From Acinetobacter tandoii DSM 14970 = CIP 107469 (GTDB taxonomy: Bacteria > Pseudomonadota > Gammaproteobacteria > Pseudomonadales > Moraxellaceae): 64,000 nucleotides of DNA. The notes below the pieces were generated by a model. It was given only the letters and a program-made list of their open reading frames with translations. It had not been told where the DNA came from and searched no databases. Both the position numbers and the translations under genes were made by a program. Location of the stretch: assembly GCF_000400735.1 (NCBI RefSeq), contig NZ_KE007360.1, positions 201,372-265,371 on the forward strand. Direction: 5' to 3'. The first letter of the stretch is position 1. Each line of letters starts with the position of its first letter. Shown piece by piece: positions 25,997 to 36,041 of this stretch.

Positions 25997-28972
25997 ATGA
26001 GCGTATCGGAAATTAGACCGATTGCCATTGAGGATGAACTCAAGCACTCGTATTTGGATTATGCAATGAGCGTGATTGTATCACGCGCTTTACCTGATGT
26101 ACGAGATGGTCTAAAACCTGTTCATCGTCGTGTGCTTTTTGCAATGCACGAATTGGGTAATGACTACAACAAAGCATACAAAAAGTCTGCCCGTGTTGTC
26201 GGTGACGTAATCGGTAAATATCACCCTCACGGTGATTCTGCTGTTTATGAAACTATTGTTCGTATGGCGCAAGATTTTAGTTTGCGTTATATGCTTGTAG
26301 ATGGTCAAGGTAACTTCGGTTCTGTCGATGGTGATAGTGCAGCAGCAATGCGTTATACCGAAGTGCGTATGCAAAAGCTTACCCATGAAATTTTGGCGGA
26401 TCTCGAAAAAGATACCGTAGACTGGGAAGATAACTACGACGGTTCAGAACGTATCCCGCAAGTGATGCCGACGCGCATTCCGAATTTGTTAATTAACGGT
26501 ACGACTGGTATTGCTGTGGGTATGGCGACTAATATGGCGCCTCATAACATGACGGAAGTTGTGAATGCATGTCTGGCTTATGCTGAAAACCCAAATATCA
26601 GCATTGAAGGTTTGATGCAGCATATTTCGGGTCCAGACTTCCCGACTGGCGGTATTATTTATGGTAAATCAGGCATTGTAGATGCTTACCGTACGGGTAA
26701 AGGTCGTTTGCATATCCGTGGTAAATATCACTTCGAGGAAGACCAAAAAACAGGTCGTACTACGATTATTTTTACTGAAATTCCATATCAAGTTAACAAA
26801 GCGAAAACCATCGAGCGTATTGCTGAGTTGGTGAAAGAAAAGAAACTCGAAGGTATTTCAGAGCTACGCGACGAATCTGATAAAGAGGGTATGCGTATTG
26901 CCATTGATTTAAAACGTGGCGAAAATGCAGAAGTTGTCGTGAACAACTTATTCTTGAATACGCAACTCGAAAATTCTTTCAGCATTAACATGGTGTGTCT
27001 GGACAACGGACAGCCTAAGTTAATGAACCTCAAAGATATCATTGCGGCATTTATTCGTCATCGTCAAGAAGTCGTGACCCGCCGTACCATGTTCGAATTA
27101 CGCAAAGCGCGTGAACGTGGTCATATCTTAGAAGGCTTGACGGTTGCGTTGGCGAATATTGATGCCATCATCGAAACGATCAAGACCTCTGCAAACCCAG
27201 CTGAAGCGCGTGAACGTTTACAAGCAGGTGAATGGGCTGCGGGTGGTGTGGTTGCTCTCCTAGAAAAAGCGGGTTCAGTTTCTGTTCGTCCTGAAGTGAT
27301 CGACGGTGAAGATCCAAACCGTCCATTTGGTTTAGATGGTGATGTGTACCGTTTGTCTCCGACTCAAGTCGGTGCGATTTTAGAGCTACGCTTGCACCGT
27401 TTAACAGGTTTAGAGCAAGACAAGCTTCACGCTGAATATACCGAAATTCTAGGTCAAATTGCTGAGTTAACTGCAATTCTGAACGATTTCAATTTATTGA
27501 TGAATGTCATTAAAGAAGAACTGGCTTTAATTCTTCAGCAATATGGCGATGCACGTCGTACTGAAATTGTGGAATCACGTATTGATTTCTGCCGTGAAGA
27601 TTTAATTCCAGAAGAGCAAGTTGTATTAACTGTTTCGCAAACGGGTTATGCAAAAACGCAACCATTGTCTGACTATGCGGCGCAGCGTCGTGGTGGGCGT
27701 GGTAAATCTGCAACATCGATGAAAGAAGATGACTACATCCAACATCTGATTGTCACCTCAAACCATGCAACGGTTTTATGCTTTACCAATGTAGGTAAAG
27801 TATATCGCCTGAAAGTGTTTGAAGTGCCACAAGCTTCTCGCGGTGCAAAAGGTCGCCCAATGGTGAACTTACTGCCGTTAGAGGCAGATGAAACGATTAC
27901 CGCAATTTTGCCTGTGATTGATGCGCCAAAGAAATTTAAAGATCGTTTAGCTGACTTTAAAGCTTTTGTTCGTGCCAATGTAGTGAAACTACGCGAAAAC
28001 AGCATTATCGAAGCGCATTATGATGCTTTAAAAGCATCATTTGATGGATTGGCTGAAGATGCAGATGAATTATCAGATGCATTGCGTAAACAATTAAAAG
28101 AGCTAGGTGTAGAACTTTCTACAATAGATCTTGATGATGAAATTGTTGCTGAATTTGCAGAATTGACTGAAAAGTTACGTAAAAACTTCTTTGTATTTAT
28201 GGCAACTGCATCAGGCACTGTGAAACGTGTAGAGTTGGAACAATTCAGTAATGTACGTTCAAATGGTTTACGTGCAATTGAGCTGAATGAAGAAGATACC
28301 TTGATTGGTGTGGCGATTACTGATGGCGAACAGCAAATTATGTTGTTCTCTAATGAAGGTAAGGCGATTCGTTTTGCTGAAACAGATGTACGGGCGATGG
28401 GCCGTTCTGCCAAGGGTGTACGTGGTATGCGTGTCACAATTGGTTCAGCTCAAGTCGATGAGTCAGAAGAAGTTGAATCGGATGAAGATGATGCAGCAGA
28501 TGCAAACTTCATTAGTCGCATTGTATCTTTAGTTGTTGTTCCAGAAACAGGTGAAGTGCTGTGTGCTTCAGCTAATGGTTACGGTAAACGTACACCTGTC
28601 GATGACTTCCCGACCAAGAAACGTGGCGGAAAAGGTGTAATTGCGATTAAAACCTCTGAGCGTAATGGTGAATTGGTCGGTGCTGTTGCGATTGATGAAA
28701 CCAAAGAACTGATGCTGATTTCAGACGGTGGTACTTTGGTTCGTACTCGCGCTTCAGAAGTTGCACAAACAGGCCGTAACGCACAAGGTGTTCGTTTGAT
28801 CCGTTTAGGTGAAGATGAAACATTGGTGGGTGTAGAGGCGATTGATACAGTAGAAGAAGATGAAATCGAAACTATAGAATCAGTAGTGGCTAATGAAAAG
28901 TTAGTTGATGAAGAAATGATTGTAGATGAAACTGAAAACGAATCAGATTTGAATGAATCTGAAGAAGAATAA
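25997..28972 (+). CDS. gyrA: DNA gyrase subunit A, with an extra segment in the C-terminal domain
   Basis: Breakage-reunion subunit of gyrase, which introduces negative supercoils. The catalytic tyrosine lies in [10 protein letters not shown], the quinolone region reads [10 protein letters not shown] (the usual susceptible serine) and the GyrA box is QRRGGRGKS. At 991 residues it is longer than E. coli GyrA (875). Most of the excess is a charged, helix-like stretch at about residues 643-728 between blades of the beta-pinwheel, where E. coli has only a short loop between LPV and VFMATA. A further acidic insert ([11 protein letters not shown]) and an acidic tail complete it. AAGGAG precedes ATG 25997. 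Confidence 0.97.
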   Translation: MSVSEIRPIAIEDELKHSYLDYAMSVIVSRALPDVRDGLKPVHRRVLFAMHELGNDYNKAYKKSARVVGDVIGKYHPHGDSAVYETIVRMAQDFSLRYMLVDGQGNFGSVDGDSAAAMRYTEVRMQKLTHEILADLEKDTVDWEDNYDGSERIPQVMPTRIPNLLINGTTGIAVGMATNMAPHNMTEVVNACLAYAENPNISIEGLMQHISGPDFPTGGIIYGKSGIVDAYRTGKGRLHIRGKYHFEEDQKTGRTTIIFTEIPYQVNKAKTIERIAELVKEKKLEGISELRDESDKEGMRIAIDLKRGENAEVVVNNLFLNTQLENSFSINMVCLDNGQPKLMNLKDIIAAFIRHRQEVVTRRTMFELRKARERGHILEGLTVALANIDAIIETIKTSANPAEARERLQAGEWAAGGVVALLEKAGSVSVRPEVIDGEDPNRPFGLDGDVYRLSPTQVGAILELRLHRLTGLEQDKLHAEYTEILGQIAELTAILNDFNLLMNVIKEELALILQQYGDARRTEIVESRIDFCREDLIPEEQVVLTVSQTGYAKTQPLSDYAAQRRGGRGKSATSMKEDDYIQHLIVTSNHATVLCFTNVGKVYRLKVFEVPQASRGAKGRPMVNLLPLEADETITAILPVIDAPKKFKDRLADFKAFVRANVVKLRENSIIEAHYDALKASFDGLAEDADELSDALRKQLKELGVELSTIDLDDEIVAEFAELTEKLRKNFFVFMATASGTVKRVELEQFSNVRSNGLRAIELNEEDTLIGVAITDGEQQIMLFSNEGKAIRFAETDVRAMGRSAKGVRGMRVTIGSAQVDESEEVESDEDDAADANFISRIVSLVVVPETGEVLCASANGYGKRTPVDDFPTKKRGGKGVIAIKTSERNGELVGAVAIDETKELMLISDGGTLVRTRASEVAQTGRNAQGVRLIRLGEDETLVGVEAIDTVEEDEIETIESVVANEKLVDEEMIVDETENESDLNESEEE

Positions 28973-28986
28973 GTGATGATCTAAAT

Positions 28987-29012
28987 TAAAAGGACGCTAA
29001 GGCGTCCTTTTT
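28987..29012 (+). terminator. Intrinsic terminator of gyrA
   Basis: Nine-base stem AAAGGACGC/GCGTCCTTT with a TAAG loop, then T residues. Confidence 0.85.
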
Positions 29013-29046
29013 CTATATGATTTGCTGCATAAATAATGGGAAAAGA

Positions 29047-29484
29047 ATGATGAAGATGAAGTATGCGATTCTAGCATCGGTATTGGTTTTCAGTGGGTGC
29101 GATAAACTGGGACAGCAGGCCAATATTCCAGATCCTAGTCCACAGCAAGTACAGGCTGCTCAAGAGGCCTATGATGATTTACGAGCGCAAAACTTTGATC
29201 GATTAATGACGCATTTTGAGCCTGAGTTGCAGGCACGCTATCAAGGCAATCAAAAAGATATGCAAAAGTTTGCACGTGGTTTGCCTCAAGAAAATTATAA
29301 AACCAAAAAAATTGTCTCAAAAAAATTGCTGAATGAAAGCAATCAGCCAAGTAAATATACTGTGACCTATGAATATGCCTATGATAAAAACTTAGTACAG
29401 TATGATGTGAGTTTTGATAAACCCAATGGCAGCAGCAAAATTCGAGACATTAGCGTGTCAGTATTTGGCGAGAAAATTGAATAA
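29047..29484 (+). CDS. Small lipoprotein, DUF3887-like size and layout
   Basis: From ATG 29047 the product is 145 residues: signal peptide MMKMKYAILASVLVFSGC with lipobox FSGC, a short Pro/Gln linker, then a helical plus beta domain (YDDLRAQNFDRLMTHFEPEL, YKTKKIVSKKLLNE, YTVTYEYAYDKN). The layout recalls periplasmic NTF2-like lipoproteins of the DUF3887/DUF4019 type, but I cannot assign it firmly. Starts at 29050 and 29056 are also possible. It sits between two terminators as a single gene. Confidence 0.7.
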   Translation: MMKMKYAILASVLVFSGCDKLGQQANIPDPSPQQVQAAQEAYDDLRAQNFDRLMTHFEPELQARYQGNQKDMQKFARGLPQENYKTKKIVSKKLLNESNQPSKYTVTYEYAYDKNLVQYDVSFDKPNGSSKIRDISVSVFGEKIE

Positions 29485-29501
29485 TCAAAAGTGATATTAA
29501 A

Positions 29502-29529
29502 TAAAAAGGATGCCTTAGCGTCCTTTTTA
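29502..29529. terminator. Bidirectional terminator
   Basis: Stem AAAAAGGATGC/GCGTCCTTTTT (one T-G pair) around CTTA; serves the lipoprotein gene and the convergent symporter gene. Confidence 0.8.
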
Positions 29530-29542
29530 TTCGCATTAGTAA

Positions 29543-30838
29543 TTACAAAGTATCATTAAGCTGTACATTGTAGTTCTTTTGCTTTTCAGTATCGAATTGG
29601 CCTTCCCATTTACTGATCACGAGTACAGCCAAGGCATTACCAACAACATTCAATGCAGTACGTGCCATATCTAAAATACGGTCAATACCTGCAATAAACG
29701 CCAGACCTTCAAGTGGAATACCAACGCTGCCTAAAGTCGCCAATAGCACCACGAAAGAAACACCAGGTACACCTGCAATACCTTTAGAGGTAATCATAAG
29801 AGTAAGCACGAGAATGATTTGCTGACCTAAGCTTAAGTCAATACCATAGAGCTGAGCAATGAAAATCGCGGCGATACTTTGATACAGTGTTGAACCATCC
29901 AAATTGAATGAATAGCCAATTGGGATAACAAAACTGGTAATTGTTTTTGGCGCGCCATAAGCTTCCATTTTTTCCATAATACGTGGAAGCACGGTTTCTG
30001 AACTGGCAGTTGAGTAAGCTAAAATCAATTCATCTTTTAAGATTTTAATAATGGTCCAAATGCTGAATCCGCAAATTTTGGCAACAAACCCCAATACAAT
30101 AAAAGTGAAGAAGAAAATAGCGGCATACACCAATACGGCAAGTTTGACCAATGGAAGTAACGAGCTAAAGCCAAAGTTTGCAACGGTCGCAGCGATCAAG
30201 CCGAATACACCTAAAGGTGCAAACTTCATGATCATGTGTGTAACTTTGAACATTGTCTCAGAAACACCATGCAATACCTGAATCAGCGGTTGTTTCGTTT
30301 CTTTAGACAAAGAACCTAAGCCAATACCAAACAATACCGAGAAGAAAATAATCGGCAGCATTTGACCGCTAGTTAATGCAGCAAAGAAGTTCGGTGGAAT
30401 TAGCGACAAAATGGTTTGTACTAAACCATGAGAATGTTGGCTAACTTCATGACTGGTTTCTTGATATTTAGAAATATCGACTTGAGTTAGCGTCGACATA
30501 TCAATACCAGCGCCTGGCTGGAATATATTTGCCGCAACCAAGCCAACAATAATGGCAATGGTTGTAATAATTTCAAAATATAAAATAGTTTTGAAACCTA
30601 GGCGACCAACATTGGTACCATGACTTGTATTCGCAATGCCGAGAATCAGCATTGAAACTACAAGTGGGATTACAATCATTTTGATGAGGCTAATGAATAT
30701 TGAACCTAATGGGCTCAATAAATTAGTTACAAAGGCATCACGATATTCAGGAGAATAGTGCAGAAAAGAGCCTAGAAGTACACCTAAAATGAGTGCAATT
30801 ACAATTTGCCATGCAAGGCTTATCTTAATTTTTTTCAT
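29543..30838 (-). CDS. Dicarboxylate/amino acid:cation symporter (GltP-like)
   Basis: DAACS-family inner-membrane carrier, probably for glutamate/aspartate or C4-dicarboxylates. The re-entrant loop serine motif is AYSTASSETVLPR, followed by the substrate/cation motif SFNLDGSTLYQ and hairpin 2 GIAGVPGVSFVVL. Start ATG 30838 (MKKIKISLAWQIVIALILG) is chosen over the longer frame since the family begins here; this gives 431 residues. The NLDGS form of the usual NMDGT motif is common. Single gene with a bidirectional terminator downstream. Confidence 0.9.
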   Translation of the reverse strand: MKKIKISLAWQIVIALILGVLLGSFLHYSPEYRDAFVTNLLSPLGSIFISLIKMIVIPLVVSMLILGIANTSHGTNVGRLGFKTILYFEIITTIAIIVGLVAANIFQPGAGIDMSTLTQVDISKYQETSHEVSQHSHGLVQTILSLIPPNFFAALTSGQMLPIIFFSVLFGIGLGSLSKETKQPLIQVLHGVSETMFKVTHMIMKFAPLGVFGLIAATVANFGFSSLLPLVKLAVLVYAAIFFFTFIVLGFVAKICGFSIWTIIKILKDELILAYSTASSETVLPRIMEKMEAYGAPKTITSFVIPIGYSFNLDGSTLYQSIAAIFIAQLYGIDLSLGQQIILVLTLMITSKGIAGVPGVSFVVLLATLGSVGIPLEGLAFIAGIDRILDMARTALNVVGNALAVLVISKWEGQFDTEKQKNYNVQLNDTL

Positions 30839-31091
30839 ACTCAGCTCAGAAAAAAAATTAGGGGCAAAAAATATCTGCAAGAACTCTTATGCTGCATCAA
30901 AATGCGATGGCACGAAAAAAAGAAGAATGCTGGCAGATGGAAGGTGGCTATTGTGAAGTTATTATGAAGAATGAGCGATCTTTTTTTAATTTATTATTAT
31001 TGATTGATTGTTATTTAATCAATTTTATTTGGTAATACGATTGATTCTAGAAAATAGATTAATTTGTAAAATAAAAGTGATGAATATATGG

Positions 31092-32198
31092 CTATTTAGG
31101 TTTGATACATAAGCGATAATGTGCCCAGCTTAAACAGATGCTTGCAAAAACACTCAGATAAATGAGCTTAGTAATGACCATTTGCGTAGGTACACCCATC
31201 TGATTCAATTGAATAAACATTTGAATACCTTGAGTAGATGGTAGAACTGAGCCTAAGTATTGCATCCATTGTGGCATAGCGGCATGTGGCCATGCTGTAC
31301 CCGAAAGTAAAAATAGCGGAATGGAAGTGAAAACAATGAGATGACCAGCGCGCTCGGGAAGATCCAGATAAGAAGCCAAGACAAGACTCAGCCCAATCAC
31401 ACTGCTTATAAAAATTGGGACAGCAATCAGCATTCCCAGAAAATTTCCGCCACGCGGATAGTCATAGAACCAAAAGGTAAAACCAAATAAATAAAAGCAG
31501 CCTAAACAACCTATGCTTAGCGCAGCAGCAAATAATCCCCAAAACTCAGTTGTTTTGCTCCGCCAATTTGAGTTGCGATAACCTGCAATCAGCATACACA
31601 AGCCCAAGACAATAGTCTGATGAATAATTAATGGGGCAATCGCCGGAAAAATATAACTTCCATAGCCTGAAAGTGTATTAAATAATGGAATTTGATGAAC
31701 AGAAAGGACGGGTGAAAAATGTGAAATCTGACCAAACTTTTCTGCGCGTTCTGCTAGGGTATTTTCAATGGCTGTTGCCAGCCCCAAACCAATTTGTTTA
31801 GTTCTTAAAAAATAGGCAGCACTCAAATATAACCCAACACCGCCGACTTCACCGCGATGAATACTATTAGACAAATTATTTGGTAATAGCAAAATGCCAT
31901 CTGCACGTTGTTGCTTTACCCACATCTCTGCTTCGGCAAAATTTCCTGTTACCGCACGAACCTGAATATTTGGACTGTTACTTGCTGCATTAATGATACT
32001 GGCAGTTAAAGCACTTTGTTCTTCATCTACAATAATGATGGGTAATGCTTGAGCATGTTGTGCTTTATAAGCTGTGGGATAGAAAAAACTATAAAAGAAG
32101 ATTGAAAGCACCATCGTTGTGAGAATGGAACTATTCTTTGTAATATCTTTAAATGTTTTTACAAAGTAGAAAAGAAATGACTTTAATGTTTGTTTCAT
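31092..32198 (-). CDS. ABC-2 type permease (second of two)
   Basis: A 368-residue inner-membrane protein of the YhhJ/YbhR type. It has one N-terminal helix (SILTTMVLSIFFYSFFYP), a large periplasmic domain (about residues 38-180, opening ALPIIIVDEEQSALT), then about five helices with LSGTAWPHAAMPQWMQYLGSVLPST. No Walker motifs are present. ATG 32198 overlaps the stop of the upstream permease as ATGA. Last gene of the TolC-HlyD-permease-permease operon; pairs with the next entry as a heterodimer or forms homodimers. Confidence 0.85.
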   Translation of the reverse strand: MKQTLKSFLFYFVKTFKDITKNSSILTTMVLSIFFYSFFYPTAYKAQHAQALPIIIVDEEQSALTASIINAASNSPNIQVRAVTGNFAEAEMWVKQQRADGILLLPNNLSNSIHRGEVGGVGLYLSAAYFLRTKQIGLGLATAIENTLAERAEKFGQISHFSPVLSVHQIPLFNTLSGYGSYIFPAIAPLIIHQTIVLGLCMLIAGYRNSNWRSKTTEFWGLFAAALSIGCLGCFYLFGFTFWFYDYPRGGNFLGMLIAVPIFISSVIGLSLVLASYLDLPERAGHLIVFTSIPLFLLSGTAWPHAAMPQWMQYLGSVLPSTQGIQMFIQLNQMGVPTQMVITKLIYLSVFASICLSWAHYRLCIKPK

Positions 32199-33325
32199 TC
32201 CTGCACCTCTACACGACGTTTTTTTAATAACAGGAAAGAAGTTGTCCAATAGACGAGACAATAAAAAACTAGAATTGCTAAAGGAATGAATGAAAGTTGT
32301 ATCGGACTACCAACGACCCATTGTTCAGTTTGAAGTTTGGCATAAGGGGTATATGGAATAATATTTGCCCAAAATTTGGTAAATGCAGGAGCATTATTTA
32401 AAGGGAGTGTCACACCTGCAAAACTTAAGGATGAACCGCCATATACAGCAATAAAGCCGAAAGTTTTGGCTAAATTATGGGTAGCTAATACTACAGTTGC
32501 ACTAATTAAAGCATAGGCAAAATAAAATAAAAACTGAGCTAAAAGTAGGAGCCAGAGTTGACCAGCCACAAACCACCCTCGAATTTCTATAAGCCAGAAC
32601 ATCCACAACCATGTCCAAATACTGAAAATAAAAACATAAACAAGAACTTTACTGAGTAATGTTGTCCATATTGTTGAAGATTTGAGCCAGTTTTTTGCAG
32701 ACTTAAATTGAAATTCCTGACCTACAGAAAAGGCCACACAACAACAGAGTAATAAATGTAGAACAGCAGGAATGACAAAAGGTTCTAAATAAAATTCGTA
32801 ACTGAGACTCGGATTATAGAGTGGCGAGATTTTCACATTGGGAGTAGGGATGTCTAAATAGGGAATATTATTTTCTAAATAATTTTGTCCCATGTAATTT
32901 GCCATGGCTTGCACAGTACTGCTGAGCATGGCTGAAGAAATGGTATTGCCGACGCTGAAGTAGCTTTGATTAAATGCAAGAGCAATTTGAGCATCCTTGG
33001 CTTGAACCAGTCGTTGTTCGGCACCTGCTGGAATCAGTACGTAGCCCCAAATTTTTGTTTCATTCAGTAGGCGTTCAGCTTCATTGGAATCGGGCGTTAC
33101 GGTATAAATAGCTAAGCTTTGATTACTGGATAAATATTTTTCGATATTTCGACTCAGATTACTCTGATCTTGATCAATAATCGCAATGGGTAAATGTTCA
33201 GGCTTTCCCTGAGCAAACATACAGCTAAATAGCACAATGATACATAGCGGGGCGAGTGTAACTAAACACAAGTCCCATTTATGTGTGGCTAAATAGCGGA
33301 GTTCACGCCAGAGACCAGCCCACAT
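32195..33325 (-). CDS. ABC-2 type permease (first of two)
   Basis: A 376-residue permease with the same plan as its neighbour: an N-terminal helix (LCLVTLAPLCIIVLFSCMFA), a periplasmic domain beginning LPIAIIDQDQSNLSRNI, and a C-terminal bundle of about five helices ending in a basic tail. No nucleotide-binding domain is fused. Its ATG overlaps the hlyD-type stop by one base (TGATG), and its stop overlaps the next start, indicating tight translational coupling. Similar permeases pair with RbbA- or YbhF-type ATPases in E. coli; no such gene is adjacent here. Confidence 0.85.
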   Translation of the reverse strand: MWAGLWRELRYLATHKWDLCLVTLAPLCIIVLFSCMFAQGKPEHLPIAIIDQDQSNLSRNIEKYLSSNQSLAIYTVTPDSNEAERLLNETKIWGYVLIPAGAEQRLVQAKDAQIALAFNQSYFSVGNTISSAMLSSTVQAMANYMGQNYLENNIPYLDIPTPNVKISPLYNPSLSYEFYLEPFVIPAVLHLLLCCCVAFSVGQEFQFKSAKNWLKSSTIWTTLLSKVLVYVFIFSIWTWLWMFWLIEIRGWFVAGQLWLLLLAQFLFYFAYALISATVVLATHNLAKTFGFIAVYGGSSLSFAGVTLPLNNAPAFTKFWANIIPYTPYAKLQTEQWVVGSPIQLSFIPLAILVFYCLVYWTTSFLLLKKRRVEVQE

Positions 33326-34488
33326 CAGGATTGCTCTTTGACTTTAAATAACACACTCATGCCAACTTTAAGATCAGGAATGGGTATGCTTGGTGTTAAG
33401 TGGAGCTTGAAACTACGTATGTCGTAGCCTCCAGTTTGTCGCGTTGTTTTGATGGTGGCAAACTCACCCTCTGCATCAATGTTTTCGATTTTAAATTGTG
33501 CAGTTTTATTTAAAGCGGGTATAAATCCTTCCAAAGTTTTAGCTTGATAGACCTGAACATACTGATCTTCTCGAACATTTAAGCTCACCCAGAGCTCATC
33601 GTCTAAAATAATACTCATGACAGGCACGCCAATCGCGACTAATTCTGAGACTTTGCCGTAGGTTTTGGAAATTGTACCGTTTACAGGTGAAAATAATTTT
33701 GTTTCAGCATCTAGCGCATTGGCCTCTGCAACCGCAGCTTTAGCAATTTCAACCTGCGCATCGGCTGTGGATTTCTGTTCAGTTGTACTTCCTCGTTTTG
33801 CCCGAGCATATTGTTGATAGGCAGCTTCAGTCAACTGAGCAGCAGATTGGGCGGCAGCCTGCATTTCGTCACGGCGCTGACGTGAAATAACACCCTCCTG
33901 AAAAAGTTTTGCTCCACGTTGGTAGGTTGTCTGTGCCAACTCTTGTTGAGCTTTCACGGCTTGCCAGTTGGCAAATAGGGTATCAATATTCTCTTGTTGT
34001 GAGCCTCGATCAGTTGTCGATTGCAGTGCTAGCGCAGATTGCAAAGTAGCCAGTGCCTGCTGTTTTTTAGCATCAATCTCAGGACTATATAAACGTACGA
34101 GAGGCTGATTTTTTTGAACTTTTTCCCCATCATGTACATAGAGTTCTTCAATTCGGCTTGGTATTTTGGTACTGATATGAATGGTTTCCGCTTCAACTCT
34201 TCCTTGTATTTCAACCATTTTGGGTTGGTAGCTTTTCCACAAACCAAATGCGATTAACCCAAGCAGTAAGATGGCTAGAATAATACCCAAGCTTTTCAGA
34301 AGCTTAGTTTTTGATGTTGGATCAGTCACTTTTTCAGAGACATCATTTAACTGTTCTGCTGAATTTTCTGTCTCAGTGTTATTTTCGGTCAGTTGCACTG
34401 ATACATCCGTTTCAGATTTAGCTGTTTTTTCTTCTTCCAATGAGGAAGCATTAGGTTCTTGATCAGGTGTTGATTGATCTTGATTCAT
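33325..34488 (-). CDS. HlyD/EmrA-type periplasmic adaptor
   Basis: Membrane fusion protein linking inner-membrane permeases to TolC. An unusually long, acidic, Gln/Asn/Thr/Ser-rich cytoplasmic leader of about 60 residues precedes one transmembrane helix (LGIILAILLLGLIAFGLW). It is followed by a lipoyl half-motif (ISTKIPSRIEELYVHDGEKVQKNQPL), a helical hairpin (about 130-250), and the second lipoyl/barrel part (LFSPVNGTISKTYGKVSELV). Length 387. The gene lies 18 bases after the tolC-type gene and is coupled to the first permease. Confidence 0.9.
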   Translation of the reverse strand: MNQDQSTPDQEPNASSLEEEKTAKSETDVSVQLTENNTETENSAEQLNDVSEKVTDPTSKTKLLKSLGIILAILLLGLIAFGLWKSYQPKMVEIQGRVEAETIHISTKIPSRIEELYVHDGEKVQKNQPLVRLYSPEIDAKKQQALATLQSALALQSTTDRGSQQENIDTLFANWQAVKAQQELAQTTYQRGAKLFQEGVISRQRRDEMQAAAQSAAQLTEAAYQQYARAKRGSTTEQKSTADAQVEIAKAAVAEANALDAETKLFSPVNGTISKTYGKVSELVAIGVPVMSIILDDELWVSLNVREDQYVQVYQAKTLEGFIPALNKTAQFKIENIDAEGEFATIKTTRQTGGYDIRSFKLHLTPSIPIPDLKVGMSVLFKVKEQS

Positions 34489-34506
34489 GTGGTTTCCCCA
34501 TTAAAG

Positions 34507-36012
34507 TTAACGAATATATTGCGTATTTTTTTGATTTACATAGCTTTGAAACTCAGCTATAGAACCATGGCTTTGTAATAAAGTGGCTAATGACATGACG
34601 TATTTATAAGCATTCAGTGCCATCTCAGATTTAAGAGCCGTCATGGCATTTTGAGCATCAATGACTTGTGTGGCAGTACCCATATCTTCTTTGAAAGAAA
34701 GTGTTTGAATACGTAAATTTTCTTGTGCGGCTAACATGTTTTGTTGCAGTAAAACATGGCTTTGTTGTGCAGTTTCAAGCTCGCTATATGATTTATAAAT
34801 CATGTTTTCGATTTCTTGCTTGGTACGCTCAGTGGTTAATTGTAAAGCGTATCTTTGTAATTCAGCAGCTTGTATATTTTTTTGTTTGTCGATGCCCGAA
34901 AATAAATTGTACTGAGCGGCAATACCAACAATCCAGTTTTGATGTTCATCTAAGCTGTATTCACCGAAGGCAAATACAGTCGGCTTTTTGGCTGCCGATT
35001 CCGCTTTTACTTTTACTCCAGCAAGTTCAGTATCCTTTTGCAATTTTTGAACCAGAGAGGATTGTTCAGGGTAACTCTTTAATAATTGATTAACCGAATG
35101 ATTTTGGGTCGTATTGACAAAAAGAGGCGTGCTTAATTCTGTTATTTCACTGCTTTGGAGTAGATTATTCAACTGAAACAAGCTGGCTTGTAGGTTGGCT
35201 TGGGCATTTTGTGCTAAACGTTCAGCATTATTTTTAGCAACTTCAAATTGCATCCGTTGCCCTTTGCTAATAAAGCCTTGCTGTTCTAATTTCAGCGCAT
35301 TTTGATAATGTGTTTGCATTGCTTGAGCGTTAAAGCGGCTTGCTGCTAATAATTGTGTCTGTAATTGAGAGTTAAAATAAGCCTGAATAATTTCGAAACG
35401 TTGAAGGTCTTGTTGCTGTTTATTATTGATAACGCTGCGCTCTGACTGAATTTGTGCCATTTGTTTGGCACTAGAGGTCAACCCGCCAGTATATAAAGGC
35501 ATAAAAACAGAAACAGTAGGACGTACGACTTGATCATCCAAATTCACAGTCGCTTCATTGGGAATTAATCCAACGCCACGGTCAATGACTTGCCCAACAC
35601 CATCTTTTAGCGTGTCTGTAATTCCGCTGGGTATGCCACTATTATTTTGCCATTGATCAATTTGATTATTCACGCCCTGAGTAAGCGTATTATCCAGATT
35701 GTTTTTTAAGGAGTTTAGTGGCACATCCACTTCATTATGGAAGGCATAAGCACGTACATTTAAATCTATACGCGGGAGTCCGAGCCCTTTCACTGCTTCG
35801 GCTTGCAGTTGAGCAGATTGTTGTAGAGCTTGCGCAGCTCGAGTGCTATAGGATTGAGTCAGTATGTTTTGTTCAGCCTCAATATAGCTGATTGATTTTG
35901 CATAACTTGGAGTATGAAATAGCATACTAGTACATAGGCAAATAAAACTAGGGAAAACGGGATTCATCCTAAGCGTTAATTTTCTTGGTTTTAATTGAAA
36001 ACGCTGTGGCAT
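34507..36012 (-). CDS. TolC-family outer-membrane efflux protein
   Basis: A 501-residue outer-membrane channel component. After a basic leader and a signal peptide (about residues 16-40, ending PSYAKS) come two TolC repeats of long helices with beta strands (PTVSVFMPLYTGGLTSSAKQ in the first; VGIAAQYNLFSGIDKQKNIQ in the second). The start at ATG 36012 has GAG upstream; ATG 35967 would shorten the basic leader. First gene of the four-gene export operon, with a promoter and palindromic operator just upstream. Confidence 0.88.
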   Translation of the reverse strand: MPQRFQLKPRKLTLRMNPVFPSFICLCTSMLFHTPSYAKSISYIEAEQNILTQSYSTRAAQALQQSAQLQAEAVKGLGLPRIDLNVRAYAFHNEVDVPLNSLKNNLDNTLTQGVNNQIDQWQNNSGIPSGITDTLKDGVGQVIDRGVGLIPNEATVNLDDQVVRPTVSVFMPLYTGGLTSSAKQMAQIQSERSVINNKQQQDLQRFEIIQAYFNSQLQTQLLAASRFNAQAMQTHYQNALKLEQQGFISKGQRMQFEVAKNNAERLAQNAQANLQASLFQLNNLLQSSEITELSTPLFVNTTQNHSVNQLLKSYPEQSSLVQKLQKDTELAGVKVKAESAAKKPTVFAFGEYSLDEHQNWIVGIAAQYNLFSGIDKQKNIQAAELQRYALQLTTERTKQEIENMIYKSYSELETAQQSHVLLQQNMLAAQENLRIQTLSFKEDMGTATQVIDAQNAMTALKSEMALNAYKYVMSLATLLQSHGSIAEFQSYVNQKNTQYIR

Positions 36013-36041
36013 TAATCAAACTCGCATTGTTGTTGTAATGA

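Noticed and set aside
28018..28437. Long open frame of 139 codons on the minus strand within gyrA
   Set aside because: It lies opposite the extra GyrA segment and is Ser/Asn-rich, as expected from reading acidic-helix codons backwards. No ribosome site or family similarity; the plus-strand frame is unbroken.
34701..35093. 130-codon plus-strand frame inside the TolC-type gene
   Set aside because: Low-complexity Tyr/Cys/Phe-rich translation typical of an antisense shadow; the minus-strand protein is a clear TolC family member.
31092..36012. Horizontally acquired island
   Set aside because: Base composition and codon use look like the surrounding core genes, and there are no integrase, tRNA or flanking repeats.
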